Assembly: GCF_003633615.1 (NCBI RefSeq) | Contig: NZ_RBKU01000001.1 | Location: 1,612,001 to 1,676,000, forward strand | Reading direction: 5' to 3' | Source: Mucilaginibacter gracilis | GTDB taxonomy: Bacteria; Bacteroidota; Bacteroidia; Sphingobacteriales; Sphingobacteriaceae | DNA length: 64,000 nucleotides | Shown: piece by piece, positions 1 to 8,407 of the stretch | How positions within the stretch are numbered: position 1 is the first letter of the stretch | Layout: each line of letters starts with the position of its first letter | The notes under the pieces: model-generated | What the model saw: the letters and a program-made list of their open reading frames with translations, nothing else | Told to the model about the DNA's origin: nothing | Databases searched by the model: none | Program-made: the position numbers and the translations under genes

Positions 1-797
1 CTGCAATTGATGCAACTATTGCTTTAGGCGGCGAGAACTATGTGTTTTGGGGTGGCCGCGAAGGTTACATGACTTTGCTGAACACCAACATGAAACGCGA
101 GCAGGAGCACTTTGCCAAATTTTTACATGCCGCTAAAGATTATGCCCGCAAACAAGGCTTTAAAGGTACTTTCTTTATCGAACCGAAACCTTGCGAGCCA
201 TCAAAACATCAGTATGATTATGATTCGGCTACGGTAATTGGTTTTTTACGCCAGTACGATTTATTGAACGATTTTAAACTGAACCTGGAAGTTAACCACG
301 CTACCTTAGCTGGCCATACTTTTCAGCATGAATTACAGGTTGCTACCGATGCCGGTTTGTTAGGCTCGATTGATGCTAACCGCGGAGATTACCAAAATGG
401 CTGGGATACCGATCAGTTCCCGAACAACATTACCGAGATTGTAGAAGCTATGCTGGTTATTTTAGATGGCACAGGTTTGCAAGGCGGCGGTGTTAACTTT
501 GATGCCAAGATACGCCGTAACTCAACCGATCCGGCCGATTTGTTCCACGCGCATGTTGGCGGTATGGATATTTTTGCAAGGGCGCTTATCATTGCTGATA
601 ACATTCTGCAAAAATCTGATTACAAGAAAATCCGTACCGAACGTTATGCATCATTTGATAGCGGTATAGGTAAAGATTTTGAGGATGGAAAGGTGAGTTT
701 AGAAGATTTACGCGACTATGCAGCCAACAATGGCGAACCGGCTACAATTAGTGGTAAACAAGAATATCTTGAAAACTTGATTAACAATTTTATTTAA
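1..797 (+). CDS. xylA: Xylose isomerase, C-terminal part (5' end outside window)
   Basis: The reading frame is open from base 3 and has no start in the window, so the N-terminal part lies upstream. Xylose isomerase interconverts D-xylose and D-xylulose in the cytoplasm using two divalent metal ions. Visible family signatures are FWGGREGY near the left edge, the metal-ligand segment [17 protein letters not shown] (Glu and His ligands), the SIDANRGD segment and GGVNFDAK. About 265 residues are present, which fits the C-terminal 60 percent of a roughly 440-residue class II enzyme. A sodium/sugar symporter follows 69 bases downstream on the same strand, which suggests uptake and isomerisation of xylose are encoded together. 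Identification is secure; the operon link is inferred. Confidence 0.95.
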   Translation, partial: AIDATIALGGENYVFWGGREGYMTLLNTNMKREQEHFAKFLHAAKDYARKQGFKGTFFIEPKPCEPSKHQYDYDSATVIGFLRQYDLLNDFKLNLEVNHATLAGHTFQHELQVATDAGLLGSIDANRGDYQNGWDTDQFPNNITEIVEAMLVILDGTGLQGGGVNFDAKIRRNSTDPADLFHAHVGGMDIFARALIIADNILQKSDYKKIRTERYASFDSGIGKDFEDGKVSLEDLRDYAANNGEPATISGKQEYLENLINNFI

Positions 798-866
798 TTT
801 ATAATTGTAATCTGTACACTATAGTTGTGTATGAGAAGAACCTTTTTTTAAACCTAAACATCAAAA

Positions 867-2582
867 ATGAAAACACTCCAGTTCGGCGACTACATGGTAT
901 TCGCTTTTTACTTTGTTGTTGTAGCCACCTATGGCTGGTGGGTATACCAACGTAAGAAGAACGTTAATGCTACCTCAAACGATTATTTTTTAGCTGAAGG
1001 CTCTTTAACATGGTGGGCTATAGGCACATCCCTAATTGCATCAAACATCTCGGCTGAACAGTTTATCGGCATGAGTGGTTCTGGTTTTAAAATGGGTTTG
1101 GCAATTTCTACCTACGAATGGATGGCTGCCTTAACCCTGGTAATTGTGGCAGTGTTTTTTATTCCCGTTTATTTAAAAAACAAGATATACACCATGCCGC
1201 AATTTTTACATCAGCGGTATAATGGTACAGTAGCCATGATTATGGCTGTGTTTTGGCTGTTTTTATACATTGTAGTAAACTTGCTTTCAATTTTATACCT
1301 GGGTGCTATTGCCATCCACGGTATAGCTCCGGAGTTTTCTATAGGCATTTGTATTATTTTACTTGCTGTATTTTCGGTAATTATTGCACTTGGCGGTATG
1401 AAGGTTATTGGTTATACCGACGTGATACAGGTATTCTTCTTAATTTTAGGTGGCCTTGTTGCGTCGTACATTGCATTGAACCTGGTGAGCAATCCTAACG
1501 GCCATTCAAGTGTGGGCGGAATGTTTAGTGGTTTAAAGCAAATTACTGTACAGGCGAGCGACCACTTCCACATGATATTTGAAAAAGACAATCATAATTA
1601 TGTTGACCTTCCGGGGCTGAGTGTTTTAATAGGCGGTATGTGGATTACCAACCTTAATTACTGGGGCTGTAACCAATACATTACCCAACGTGCATTAGGT
1701 GCCGATTTAAAAACTGCGCGTAGCGGTATTTTATTTGCAGCATTTTTAAAATTGCTGATGCCGGTTATTGTGGTTATACCAGGTATAGCAGCTTATGTAT
1801 TGTACCAACGAGGCATGTTCCATACAGCAGATGCTGCCGGTATGCTTACACACAGCGGCATAACCGATGTTAACAAGGCATATCCGTCGTTATTGAACCT
1901 GTTGCCTATCGGCATGAAAGGTTTGGCATTTGCGGCTTTAACAGCGGCTATTGTTGCCTCGCTTGCGGGCAAGGTTAACAGTATTGCAACAATATTTACA
2001 CTGGATATTTATAAAAAAGCCATTAACCCCGAAGCTTCCGAAAAGAAATTGGTTAACCTGGGTAAAATATCTGTAGCGGTGGCTATGGTATTAGGTGTAA
2101 TATTGGCTTACGTTTTGGGTGAGGCTTTGATGGGCGAAGGTAAACAAGGCTTTAACTACATCCAGGAGTATACCGGCTTTTTCTCGCCGGGTATATTGGC
2201 CATGTTCTTATTAGGCTTCTTCTGGAAAAAGGCAACCTCAAACGCGGCGTTGTTTGCTACCGTTGGCGGTTTCTTGTTATCGGTGGTATTTAAATTTTTA
2301 CCAAGGTTTGCCGATTTGAGCTTTTTGACACCTTACGGCTTTTACGCAAAAAATTATGCCAACAACGGTGCATACGAAATACCGTTTTTTGATAGAATGG
2401 GCTTTGTGTTCATCATCAGCGTTGTAGGTATGTACATCATCAGTATGATAGAAAACAGCAAGGGCTTACGTGTTAACGCTCTTGAAGTTGATACCAAAAT
2501 GTTTAAAGTTACCCCTGGCTTTGCCATCGGTTCGGTATTAATTTGTGCTATTTTAACTGTTTTATATACAGTTTTCTGGTAG
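867..2582 (+). CDS. Sodium:solute symporter (SSS family), probable sugar transporter
   Basis: A 571-residue inner-membrane protein with about 14 hydrophobic segments spread over its length, as in vSGLT-type sodium/galactose symporters. Family features include FLAEGSLTWWAIGTSLIASN near residues 40-60, the NLNYWGCNQYITQRALGA segment in the middle and FTLDIYKK after the AALTAAIVASLAGKVNS helix. It probably uses the sodium gradient to import a sugar. Because it directly follows xylA, xylose is the most likely substrate, but sequence alone does not fix this. The ATG at 867 lies 69 bases after the xylA stop, and a strong terminator follows the gene, so the two could be co-transcribed. Another sugar or myo-inositol remains possible. 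Confidence 0.9.
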   Translation: MKTLQFGDYMVFAFYFVVVATYGWWVYQRKKNVNATSNDYFLAEGSLTWWAIGTSLIASNISAEQFIGMSGSGFKMGLAISTYEWMAALTLVIVAVFFIPVYLKNKIYTMPQFLHQRYNGTVAMIMAVFWLFLYIVVNLLSILYLGAIAIHGIAPEFSIGICIILLAVFSVIIALGGMKVIGYTDVIQVFFLILGGLVASYIALNLVSNPNGHSSVGGMFSGLKQITVQASDHFHMIFEKDNHNYVDLPGLSVLIGGMWITNLNYWGCNQYITQRALGADLKTARSGILFAAFLKLLMPVIVVIPGIAAYVLYQRGMFHTADAAGMLTHSGITDVNKAYPSLLNLLPIGMKGLAFAALTAAIVASLAGKVNSIATIFTLDIYKKAINPEASEKKLVNLGKISVAVAMVLGVILAYVLGEALMGEGKQGFNYIQEYTGFFSPGILAMFLLGFFWKKATSNAALFATVGGFLLSVVFKFLPRFADLSFLTPYGFYAKNYANNGAYEIPFFDRMGFVFIISVVGMYIISMIENSKGLRVNALEVDTKMFKVTPGFAIGSVLICAILTVLYTVFW

Positions 2583-2660
2583 GCATTATAGATTGCAACA
2601 ATTAAGATGCAGGAAGCAAAACGAGAACGCTTTTCCTGTCTCTTTAATCTTACCTCTCAT

Positions 2661-2699
2661 AAAAATCCCCGTTCCAATTTGGAGACGGGGATTTTTTTT
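2661..2699 (+). terminator. Rho-independent terminator after the symporter gene
   Basis: A 12-base stem (AAAAATCCCCGT at 2661-2672 pairing with 2685-2696) with a 12-base loop is followed by a run of T. It lies 78 bases after the symporter stop codon. Confidence 0.85.
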
Positions 2700-2772
2700 G
2701 GAACATTATAAGATAAAAGCACTTGTAGGTTAAAAAACCTTTATTATTGCGGTAGATAATTATCAATACTTA

Positions 2773-3405
2773 GTGGATCAAATTTTATTTTATATTCAGT
2801 ATGCACCGGTAGCTTCAGCCATATTTGCGGCTACTATTTTAATTAGTTTACTTGCTTTTTATAACGACGAGTTATACAGTAAGTCTATTTTGCAGCCGTA
2901 TAGCATAGCGCGCGGCTCCCGGGTATATACTTTAATAACCAGCGGTTTTATACACAAAGATTGGATGCACCTGTTTTTTAATATGTACTCGTTCCAATTA
3001 TTTGCTCTTAACCTTGAAGTTAGAATAGGCCATTGGCAGTTTGCATTGCTGTACATAGTAAGTTTAATTGTAAGCGATATCCCAACAGTTTTAAAGCATA
3101 AAGACGATTATTGGTATAACAGCTTAGGTGCTTCGGGTGCTATAAGTGCAGTGGTTTTTAGCTTTATTTTATTTAAACCAATGATGAGTTTGGGGTTAAT
3201 ATTTATTCCGTTTTTAGAACTGCCGGCAATTGTATTTGGTGCTTTGTACCTAATTTATTGCGTGTACGCTTCGCGAAAAGGAATTGGTAATATTAATCAC
3301 GATGCGCATTTTTATGGTGCACTATGCGGTATTATTATCACCATTGTGTTATATCCGGTGGTTTTGACAGGCTTTATTGATTCAATAAGAGCCGGGATGC
3401 ATTAA
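2773..3405 (+). CDS. Rhomboid family intramembrane serine protease
   Basis: A 210-residue polytopic membrane protein with about six hydrophobic segments. Rhomboids cut substrate transmembrane helices inside the bilayer with a Ser-His dyad. The N-terminal HKDWMHLFFNMYS segment (residues 61-73) matches the conserved HxxxxHxxxN region. GASGAISAV places the catalytic Ser at 121, and HDAHFYGALCG places the catalytic His at 179. The start is GTG at 2773; no in-frame ATG precedes the first membrane segment, so a GTG start is the simplest reading. The stop overlaps by four bases the stop of the convergent gene on the other strand. Substrates are unknown. Confidence 0.88.
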   Translation: MDQILFYIQYAPVASAIFAATILISLLAFYNDELYSKSILQPYSIARGSRVYTLITSGFIHKDWMHLFFNMYSFQLFALNLEVRIGHWQFALLYIVSLIVSDIPTVLKHKDDYWYNSLGASGAISAVVFSFILFKPMMSLGLIFIPFLELPAIVFGALYLIYCVYASRKGIGNINHDAHFYGALCGIIITIVLYPVVLTGFIDSIRAGMH

Positions 3406-4391
3406 AGTCCTAAATCAATTTTTTCTGCCGGGATAAATTCCCCTTCATCATCCAGCAAAAAAGTCATCGGGTGTTCGGGGTTTTTGATGATCTCGAATAG
3501 CAGGAAACCCCAGCGTTTCCAAAAGTTTTCCAGTACTTGCCCGTAGGTTTTGCCCAGCCAGTCGTCAAACAGGGGTTTGGCGCTCATGCCCTTTAGGCTC
3601 ATAGCCTCTATGTAAATTTGGTTGCCAACCGGCAAAATATTGTACTCGGGCAGGCGGTTAAATAAATAGGCCGAGTAAAATATCCTGCCGCAAAACTCCT
3701 CAAACTGGATAGGGTGGAGGGTTTGCCCTTCTATTTTTTCTAATAGCTGCCTGTGGTAATTTCGGTTGGCGCCGTTGTCCTGCAAGGATATAATGAGGCC
3801 AAAATCTTTTAAACGGATAGAAAATGTAAGCGTATTGATTTCATCGCGGTAAGCAAACTCATTTTCGGGATTGTTTACCTTGAATAAAAACAGGCTAAAG
3901 GGTTTAAACTCTTCAAATACCAAAGGCTTATTTAAGCTCTGCAACATCATGTGCAGGTTGCTAAATTTGTGGATGATGGATTGCGAAATGTTAAACTCAT
4001 CGCCCTGGCTGTGCGATTGGCGGATGGCTACCTGTATCTCGTTAAAAATGATGCCGTAAAGCAGCTTGCCTGCCCATTGGAAAAGCTTTAATTCGCTAAT
4101 GGCTTTCATGCCTTCAAAACCAGCATCAAAAGCTTGTGCAACTTCGGCTTCAAGTGGCTCAAGGTATTGCTCGTTAACATGGGCAGCACAAGGTATTTTC
4201 AAATCCTTGTAGGTAGCCATACTTTCGTCGAGCAATTTAAAAGGCTGGTCGTGCAGGTTATACCGGTTCATGAGCCATGCCGGGAAAACCTGTATTTTTT
4301 CTTCGGTTGATTGTAGCTTTTCTCCCGTAAGGAAGCATTTGTTATTGCTGAAGTTAAAACTCTCGAACGGTTGATATAATTGTGCTGACAT
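3402..4391 (-). CDS. Conserved protein of unknown function
   Basis: A 329-residue protein without signal peptide or membrane segment, so probably cytoplasmic. I do not recognise a named domain. The N-terminal part reads NFSNNKCFLTGEKL, a short Cys-containing segment resembling the start of an HNH-like or zinc-binding N-terminus, but no paired cysteines or HNH follow, so this is not evidence of nuclease function. The remainder is helical and mixed in composition. It is convergent with the rhomboid gene (stop codons overlap) and divergent from the epimerase gene, with only 54 bases between the two starts. A TATCTTTG box ends five bases before its ATG. Probably a lineage-conserved protein of Sphingobacteriaceae. 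Confidence 0.75.
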   Translation of the reverse strand: MSAQLYQPFESFNFSNNKCFLTGEKLQSTEEKIQVFPAWLMNRYNLHDQPFKLLDESMATYKDLKIPCAAHVNEQYLEPLEAEVAQAFDAGFEGMKAISELKLFQWAGKLLYGIIFNEIQVAIRQSHSQGDEFNISQSIIHKFSNLHMMLQSLNKPLVFEEFKPFSLFLFKVNNPENEFAYRDEINTLTFSIRLKDFGLIISLQDNGANRNYHRQLLEKIEGQTLHPIQFEEFCGRIFYSAYLFNRLPEYNILPVGNQIYIEAMSLKGMSAKPLFDDWLGKTYGQVLENFWKRWGFLLFEIIKNPEHPMTFLLDDEGEFIPAEKIDLGL

Positions 4392-4396
4392 TGATG

Positions 4397-4425
4397 CAAA
4401 GATAAGGTTGATTCTTGATTACAAA
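4397..4425 (-). promoter_or_regulatory. Bacteroidota-type promoter for the 4391 gene
   Basis: On the minus strand TATCTTTG (4397-4404) matches the TAnnTTTG -7 box, with a TTTG (4422-4425) 17 bases further upstream. The box ends five bases before the ATG. It overlaps the promoter of the divergent epimerase gene. Confidence 0.5.
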
Positions 4426-4437
4426 TTTTTAGATTTG
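4407..4437 (+). promoter_or_regulatory. Bacteroidota-type promoter for the dipeptide epimerase gene
   Basis: GTTG (4407-4410), 19 bases, then TAGATTTG (4430-4437) match the TTTG-N19-TAnnTTTG consensus with one mismatch in the -33 box. The ATG follows eight bases later. Confidence 0.6.
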
Positions 4438-4445
4438 AATTTAAC

Positions 4446-5468
4446 ATGAAGCTGACTTACCAACCTTTTGAGCTTGAACTGAAACATGCATTCACGATAG
4501 CTAAGTTTTCGCGAACATCAACCCCAATTATGCTTGTACAACTAGAGTACGAGGGTTATACCGGCTATGGTGAGGCATCAATGGTGCCATATATGGGCGA
4601 AAGCCACCAAAGCGCTGCTGCTTTTTTACGGAAAGTGGATGTTGCAAAATTTACGTACCCGTTTGATTTTGCTTTTATTAACAGCTATTTAGACGGGCTT
4701 GAGGCTGGCCAACCAGCAATTAAGGCCGCTATTGATATTGCCCTGCACGATTTAAATGGCAAGCTTTTAAACCAGCCCTGTTGGCATTTATTTGACAGCG
4801 AACCGGCAAGCATGCCGGTAACATCCTTCACCATTGGTATTGATACGCCCGAAATGGTTTTGAAAAAATTAAAAGAGGCACAAGGCTTTAAAGTAATTAA
4901 AGTTAAGCTTGGCCGCGATAGCGATAAGGAACTAATTGAAACCATACGCACAGTAACCAATGTACCGCTATATGTAGACGCCAACCAGGGTTGGACCGAC
5001 CTGCAACAAAGCCTTGACATGACCTATTGGCTGCACGAGCACGGTGTACAACTAATAGAGCAACCCATTATAAAAACCGATATTGAAAGTAATGCCTGGT
5101 TAAGCGAACGCAGCCCCATACCCATAATTGGCGATGAGAGCGTGCAGCGTTTGGCCGATGTAACTAAGGCGTATGGCGTTTACAACGGTATTAACGTAAA
5201 GCTAATGAAATCGGCAGGGATGTATGAGGCTCACCAGATGCTATTGCTGGCAAAAAAACTTGGCCTTAAAACCATGATTGGTTGCATGAGCGAAACCAGT
5301 TGCGCAACGTTAGCCGCTGCCAGCCTTGCCCCATTATGCGATTGGGCCGATGTTGATGGCCCCTTTTTAACCACCAATAACCCGTATGCCATGCCCGGGT
5401 TTGAACATGGCAAATGGGTTTTAAGTGATGATGCCGGGCTTGGGTTAAAAACCCTGCCGCAATGGTGA
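4446..5468 (+). CDS. L-Ala-D/L-Glu (dipeptide) epimerase, enolase superfamily
   Basis: A 340-residue cytoplasmic enzyme of the mandelate racemase/muconate-lactonising subgroup. It has the family capping domain, then a barrel with the KxK base motif (K152/K154), metal ligands D178 (VDANQGW), E205 (IEQP) and D230 (GDES), and the opposite base K252 (NVKLMKSAG). The C-terminal ADVDGP segment matches the Asp-x-Asp substrate-binding motif of Ala-Glu epimerases, which invert the Glu of the murein dipeptide L-Ala-D-Glu so that it can be degraded. This supports peptidoglycan recycling, and other D-Ala-handling genes lie at 20-24 kb. Another dipeptide specificity within the family is possible. Confidence 0.88.
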   Translation: MKLTYQPFELELKHAFTIAKFSRTSTPIMLVQLEYEGYTGYGEASMVPYMGESHQSAAAFLRKVDVAKFTYPFDFAFINSYLDGLEAGQPAIKAAIDIALHDLNGKLLNQPCWHLFDSEPASMPVTSFTIGIDTPEMVLKKLKEAQGFKVIKVKLGRDSDKELIETIRTVTNVPLYVDANQGWTDLQQSLDMTYWLHEHGVQLIEQPIIKTDIESNAWLSERSPIPIIGDESVQRLADVTKAYGVYNGINVKLMKSAGMYEAHQMLLLAKKLGLKTMIGCMSETSCATLAAASLAPLCDWADVDGPFLTTNNPYAMPGFEHGKWVLSDDAGLGLKTLPQW

Positions 5469-5507
5469 ACTATTTAAATTCGTTTCCACAAAGTATTAGC
5501 CCAACTT

Positions 5508-5614
5508 ATTCCCTCCTCGGGGAGGGGTGCGTTAGGTTGTGAAGTGGCAGGGAGGGGTTTATTCACCTTGATCTCGCATAAACCCCTCCCTGCACCCTCC
5601 CGTGGGGAGGGAAT
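5508..5614. repeat. 107-bp nested palindromic repeat element
   Basis: Outer arms 5508-5530 and 5592-5614 are inverted copies with few mismatches (ATTCCCTCC...GGTGC against GCACCC...GGAGGGAAT). Inside them a second pair, around 5546-5562 and 5578-5593 (AGGGAGGGGTTTAT against ATAAACCCCTCCCT), is also inverted. It fills the gap between the convergent epimerase and SPFH genes. Related CCCTCCC hairpins recur at 11664, 12238 and 61733. This is a REP/BIME or MITE-like intergenic element. Confidence 0.8.
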
Positions 5615-5671
5615 CGCACAGGCTCAACGTTTGCGCCTAACCGCCGTCTCACTCTTTGGGATTAACGGGGA

Positions 5672-6577
5672 TTAATCTTTCCCTAATATAATTGGTGCGC
5701 CTTTGCCGTTGCCCAGTATAATTACTTTGGCGTTTGGCGATAGGGCAATTTCTTTTTGAGCCTTTATGGTTTCGTATTGCAATTGCTTATCGGATAGGCC
5801 GGTTGAAAGTATCTTTTGATAATCGGCAATACCCTGTGCTTCTACGCGTTTGCGTTCGGCTTCTTGTTTTTCTTTTTGGAGTACAAATTGCATCTTTTGG
5901 GCGTCTTGTTCGGCGTTGATTTTAGACTCGATGCTGGCTTTTACCGATGCCGGGAGAGAGATATTACGCAATAAAATTGATTGCAGTTCCATGCCGTTTT
6001 TGGCAAGGCTCGCGCCAATATTCTGCTGTATTTTCGCTTGAAATTCTCCCCTTTTTGTTGAGTAAAGTTCTACAGCCTCGTAGTTAACGGCGTTAGTTAA
6101 AATAGCTGTACGCGATACCGGGCGAACTATGTTATCAATGTAATCGGCACCAATATTTTGCAATAGATATGGAGTTTTGCTCGGAATTAAACGATAAAGT
6201 ACTGTAATATCGATTGTAACCTCCAAACCGTCCGACGATAGCACTTTGATGGCGTCGTCACCTTTTTTCTGACCCTCGTCGGTTTGGGCACTCATAGTAT
6301 AGTTTTGTGTTTTGGCGTCAAAAACCGTAACATCAACAACCGGGTCAATGATGTGTAAACCAGCTTCTAAAACATCGGGTTGTACTTTGCCGAAGAAGGA
6401 TTGTACGCCAATTGTGCCTTTATCAATTACTTTAACCGACGAACTGAATAAGCCCAATACCACCACTACCACACCCGCAATGGTAATAATGCCCGAGTAG
6501 TGGCTATTGGGAGATGGGCTGTGTTTGATTACCATACCCGCAATGAGTATAATAATGCCAATAATAGCTATAAACAT
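5672..6577 (-). CDS. SPFH/band 7 (prohibitin-like) membrane protein
   Basis: A 301-residue protein with two closely spaced N-terminal hydrophobic segments (residues 1-17 and about 28-48), an SPFH domain (VIDKGTIGVQSFFGKVQ onwards, about residues 50-230) and a charged helical segment rich in Glu, Lys and Gln (about 215-265) typical of the coiled-coil tail. It ends in a Gly-rich APIILGKD tail. The closest match in character is prohibitin, which forms ring-shaped membrane scaffolds. Such proteins organise membrane microdomains and modulate membrane proteases. The small membrane gene at 6599-6787 lies 21 bases upstream on the same strand, so the two may share a transcript. A second SPFH gene lies at 37322-38266. 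Confidence 0.85.
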   Translation of the reverse strand: MFIAIIGIIILIAGMVIKHSPSPNSHYSGIITIAGVVVVVLGLFSSSVKVIDKGTIGVQSFFGKVQPDVLEAGLHIIDPVVDVTVFDAKTQNYTMSAQTDEGQKKGDDAIKVLSSDGLEVTIDITVLYRLIPSKTPYLLQNIGADYIDNIVRPVSRTAILTNAVNYEAVELYSTKRGEFQAKIQQNIGASLAKNGMELQSILLRNISLPASVKASIESKINAEQDAQKMQFVLQKEKQEAERKRVEAQGIADYQKILSTGLSDKQLQYETIKAQKEIALSPNAKVIILGNGKGAPIILGKD

Positions 6578-6598
6578 GATATTGTTTTTTTGCTGAAA

Positions 6599-6787
6599 TT
6601 ACAAATTTTTCTGCTGGTTACGAATGTCTTTAACCAGCCGCAATTTGAAAATAAGCACCATAACGCCCAAAAATACGCCGCCCAATACGTAGGCCCAATT
6701 GTGGTTTTTTATGCTGTAGTACACAAATATGGCACATAAAAATATGCAGATATTGTATAGCACGTTTAAAAGTATTTTGCCCCACAT
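6599..6787 (-). CDS. Small two-segment membrane protein
   Basis: A 62-residue protein with two hydrophobic segments (about residues 6-25 and 31-47) and a basic C-terminal tail. I chose the ATG at 6787 because GGAGG sits nine bases upstream, inside the last codons of the rhodanese gene, and because this ATG follows the rhodanese stop by one base. A TTG 27 bases further upstream is also in frame but lacks such a site. The arrangement implies translational coupling to the rhodanese gene. Function is unknown; it could anchor or assist the rhodanese. Confidence 0.65.
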   Translation of the reverse strand: MWGKILLNVLYNICIFLCAIFVYYSIKNHNWAYVLGGVFLGVMVLIFKLRLVKDIRNQQKNL

Positions 6788-6788
6788 G

Positions 6789-7103
6789 CTAATAAACCTC
6801 CATAGTAGGGTCAATCTCGTCGGCCCATGCCAAAATGCCGCCTTTTAGGTTGTACAGGTTGGTAAAGCCTTTTTGCTCCAGTTGCATTATGGCTACGGCA
6901 CTGCGCTTGCCGCTGCGGCATTGTACAACAACGGGTTTGTCTTTAGCAATTTTTTCGGACTCGATCAAAATTCCTGCTAACGGAATAAGTAAACCGCCCA
7001 GGTTTGACATTTCGTATTCAAAATCTTCGCGAACATCAATCAGTTGGAAATCTTCGTTATTATCTATTTTTTCTTTAAGTTCAAGTACACTTATTTCTTT
7101 CAT
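6789..7103 (-). CDS. Single-domain rhodanese-like protein
   Basis: A 104-residue cytoplasmic protein consisting of one rhodanese domain. It has the entry motif LIDVREDFEYE and the active-site loop QCRSGKRSA, where the Cys would carry a persulfide. Single-domain rhodaneses move sulfane sulfur between donors and acceptors, for example in thiosulfate detoxification, tRNA thiolation or Fe-S assembly. The loop composition (CRSGKR) resembles GlpE/PspE-type enzymes. It is the first gene of a likely three-gene unit with the small membrane protein and the SPFH gene. A TAACTTTG box lies 18 bases before its ATG. Confidence 0.88.
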   Translation of the reverse strand: MKEISVLELKEKIDNNEDFQLIDVREDFEYEMSNLGGLLIPLAGILIESEKIAKDKPVVVQCRSGKRSAVAIMQLEQKGFTNLYNLKGGILAWADEIDPTMEVY

Positions 7104-7121
7104 GTTTTAAATTTTATAAAG

Positions 7122-7129
7122 CAAAGTTA
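7122..7129 (-). promoter_or_regulatory. Candidate -7 box for the rhodanese gene
   Basis: TAACTTTG on the minus strand matches TAnnTTTG, 18 bases before the ATG at 7103. No clear -33 TTTG is visible at the expected distance. Confidence 0.4.
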
Positions 7130-7210
7130 TTCATTTTATCATATAAAACAGGCGCAGCTATTTCAATTGAAGTTGTAACAATAAACCCCTGCGAGCGTTT
7201 AATTATCGGT

Positions 7211-7218
7211 TACATTTG
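7211..7218 (+). promoter_or_regulatory. Candidate -7 box for the DUF4407 gene
   Basis: TACATTTG matches TAnnTTTG and ends 15 bases before the ATG at 7234. Its presence argues that the in-frame TTG at 7216, which overlaps the box, is not the start. Confidence 0.45.
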
Positions 7219-7233
7219 TTTGCTACTTTATTG

Positions 7234-8346
7234 ATGAAAAAAATAACACGTTTCTTTTGGTTTTGCTCGGGTGCGCACCAGGAAACCCTAAAAAAATATC
7301 CTATTGAGCATAATAAATATGTGGGTATAGGGGCCACTATATTTTTTACCGCATTGTTTGCTTCGCTCTCCGGGGGGTATGCTATGTATTTTGTTTTTAG
7401 CGGGAGCGACTTTGCTGTTGCATTTGCCATCCTTTTCGGGATGATATGGGGGCTGGCCATTTTTAATATGGACCGCTACATAGTTGGCAGTATTAACAAA
7501 AAAGGTACAACCAACCAGCAGCTTTTGCAGGCATCGCCCCGCATATTGCTGGCTATAATGATAGGGGTAGTAATATCGCGCCCGCTGGAGCTTAAAATTT
7601 TTGATAAGGAAATTCGCCAAAAGCTCAAAACATCGTACCTAAACGGGCAACGTAGCAAGGTTGATACCCTGCAAAAAGCCTACAACGAAAAATACAGCCA
7701 GGAGTTGAACAAAAACAGCGAAATGAAAAAGGAGCGCGATTCGCTCACTAAAGATATTAACCGCTCGCGCTACCAGTTGAACCAGGAAGTTTTTGGCGAT
7801 AAAAGCAACCAAACATCGGGCTTAAAAGGTTATGGCACATACGCCAAGCAAAAGGAGGGAGTTTTGCAGGAAAAGCAAGACCGTTTGAAGATAGTGCAGG
7901 GCAATTTGGATAAAATGGACGGCTACCTTAACCAACGAAAGGAGTTTGACGGGCTAAATAATGTAAAACTATTTTCGGAACATCAGCTTGATAGCCTTGC
8001 CAACGTTGCCGGCTTTGCCGACCGTAATTGGGCACTAGGCCAGTTAATGTTTAGGGACAACGGAACAAAAGATATTGATACCTACCTGGCACAAAGTTTT
8101 ATAGCCTACCTGTTTATTTTGTTTGAGTGTTTACCGGTACTGGTAAAATTGATGTCGCCAAAAGGATCGTACGATGTGGCGCTTTCGCGGATAGAAGAAG
8201 CCGACGTGCATTTTGCCGACAAGGACAAAGATAAATCGGTAGCTGTTACCGACAGCGTTTTTGACCACGATGTAACCACTGAGGTTGATAAGCGCAAGAA
8301 GGTAATTACCTGGCAGGCCGGTAAAGACTTGGAGGGGATGGGGTAG
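7234..8346 (+). CDS. DUF4407 membrane protein with periplasmic coiled coil
   Basis: A 370-residue protein starting MKKITRFFWFCSGAHQETL, a start typical of the DUF4407 family. Hydrophobic segments lie at about residues 31-56, 60-78 and 105-122 and again at about 285-302. Between them, about residues 130-245, is a long charged region rich in Lys, Gln, Glu and Asp, compatible with a coiled coil. The family is frequent in Bacteroidota but its function is not established. The ATG at 7234 is chosen over an upstream TTG because a TAnnTTTG promoter box overlaps that codon. A convergent secreted carboxypeptidase gene lies downstream, separated by a bidirectional terminator. Confidence 0.8.
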   Translation: MKKITRFFWFCSGAHQETLKKYPIEHNKYVGIGATIFFTALFASLSGGYAMYFVFSGSDFAVAFAILFGMIWGLAIFNMDRYIVGSINKKGTTNQQLLQASPRILLAIMIGVVISRPLELKIFDKEIRQKLKTSYLNGQRSKVDTLQKAYNEKYSQELNKNSEMKKERDSLTKDINRSRYQLNQEVFGDKSNQTSGLKGYGTYAKQKEGVLQEKQDRLKIVQGNLDKMDGYLNQRKEFDGLNNVKLFSEHQLDSLANVAGFADRNWALGQLMFRDNGTKDIDTYLAQSFIAYLFILFECLPVLVKLMSPKGSYDVALSRIEEADVHFADKDKDKSVAVTDSVFDHDVTTEVDKRKKVITWQAGKDLEGMG

Positions 8347-8362
8347 ATTGGAACGCTGGTTT

Positions 8363-8394
8363 AGCTTTGACAACTTTGTGAAGTTGTCAAAGCT
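8363..8394. terminator. Bidirectional terminator hairpin (TTTGACAACTT family)
   Basis: A perfect 14-base stem (8363-8376 with 8381-8394, AGCTTTGACAACTT) and a TGTG loop sit between two convergent genes. The same core recurs at 38554-38586, also between convergent genes. Confidence 0.7.
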
Positions 8395-8407
8395 TGACTG
8401 GCACGCC

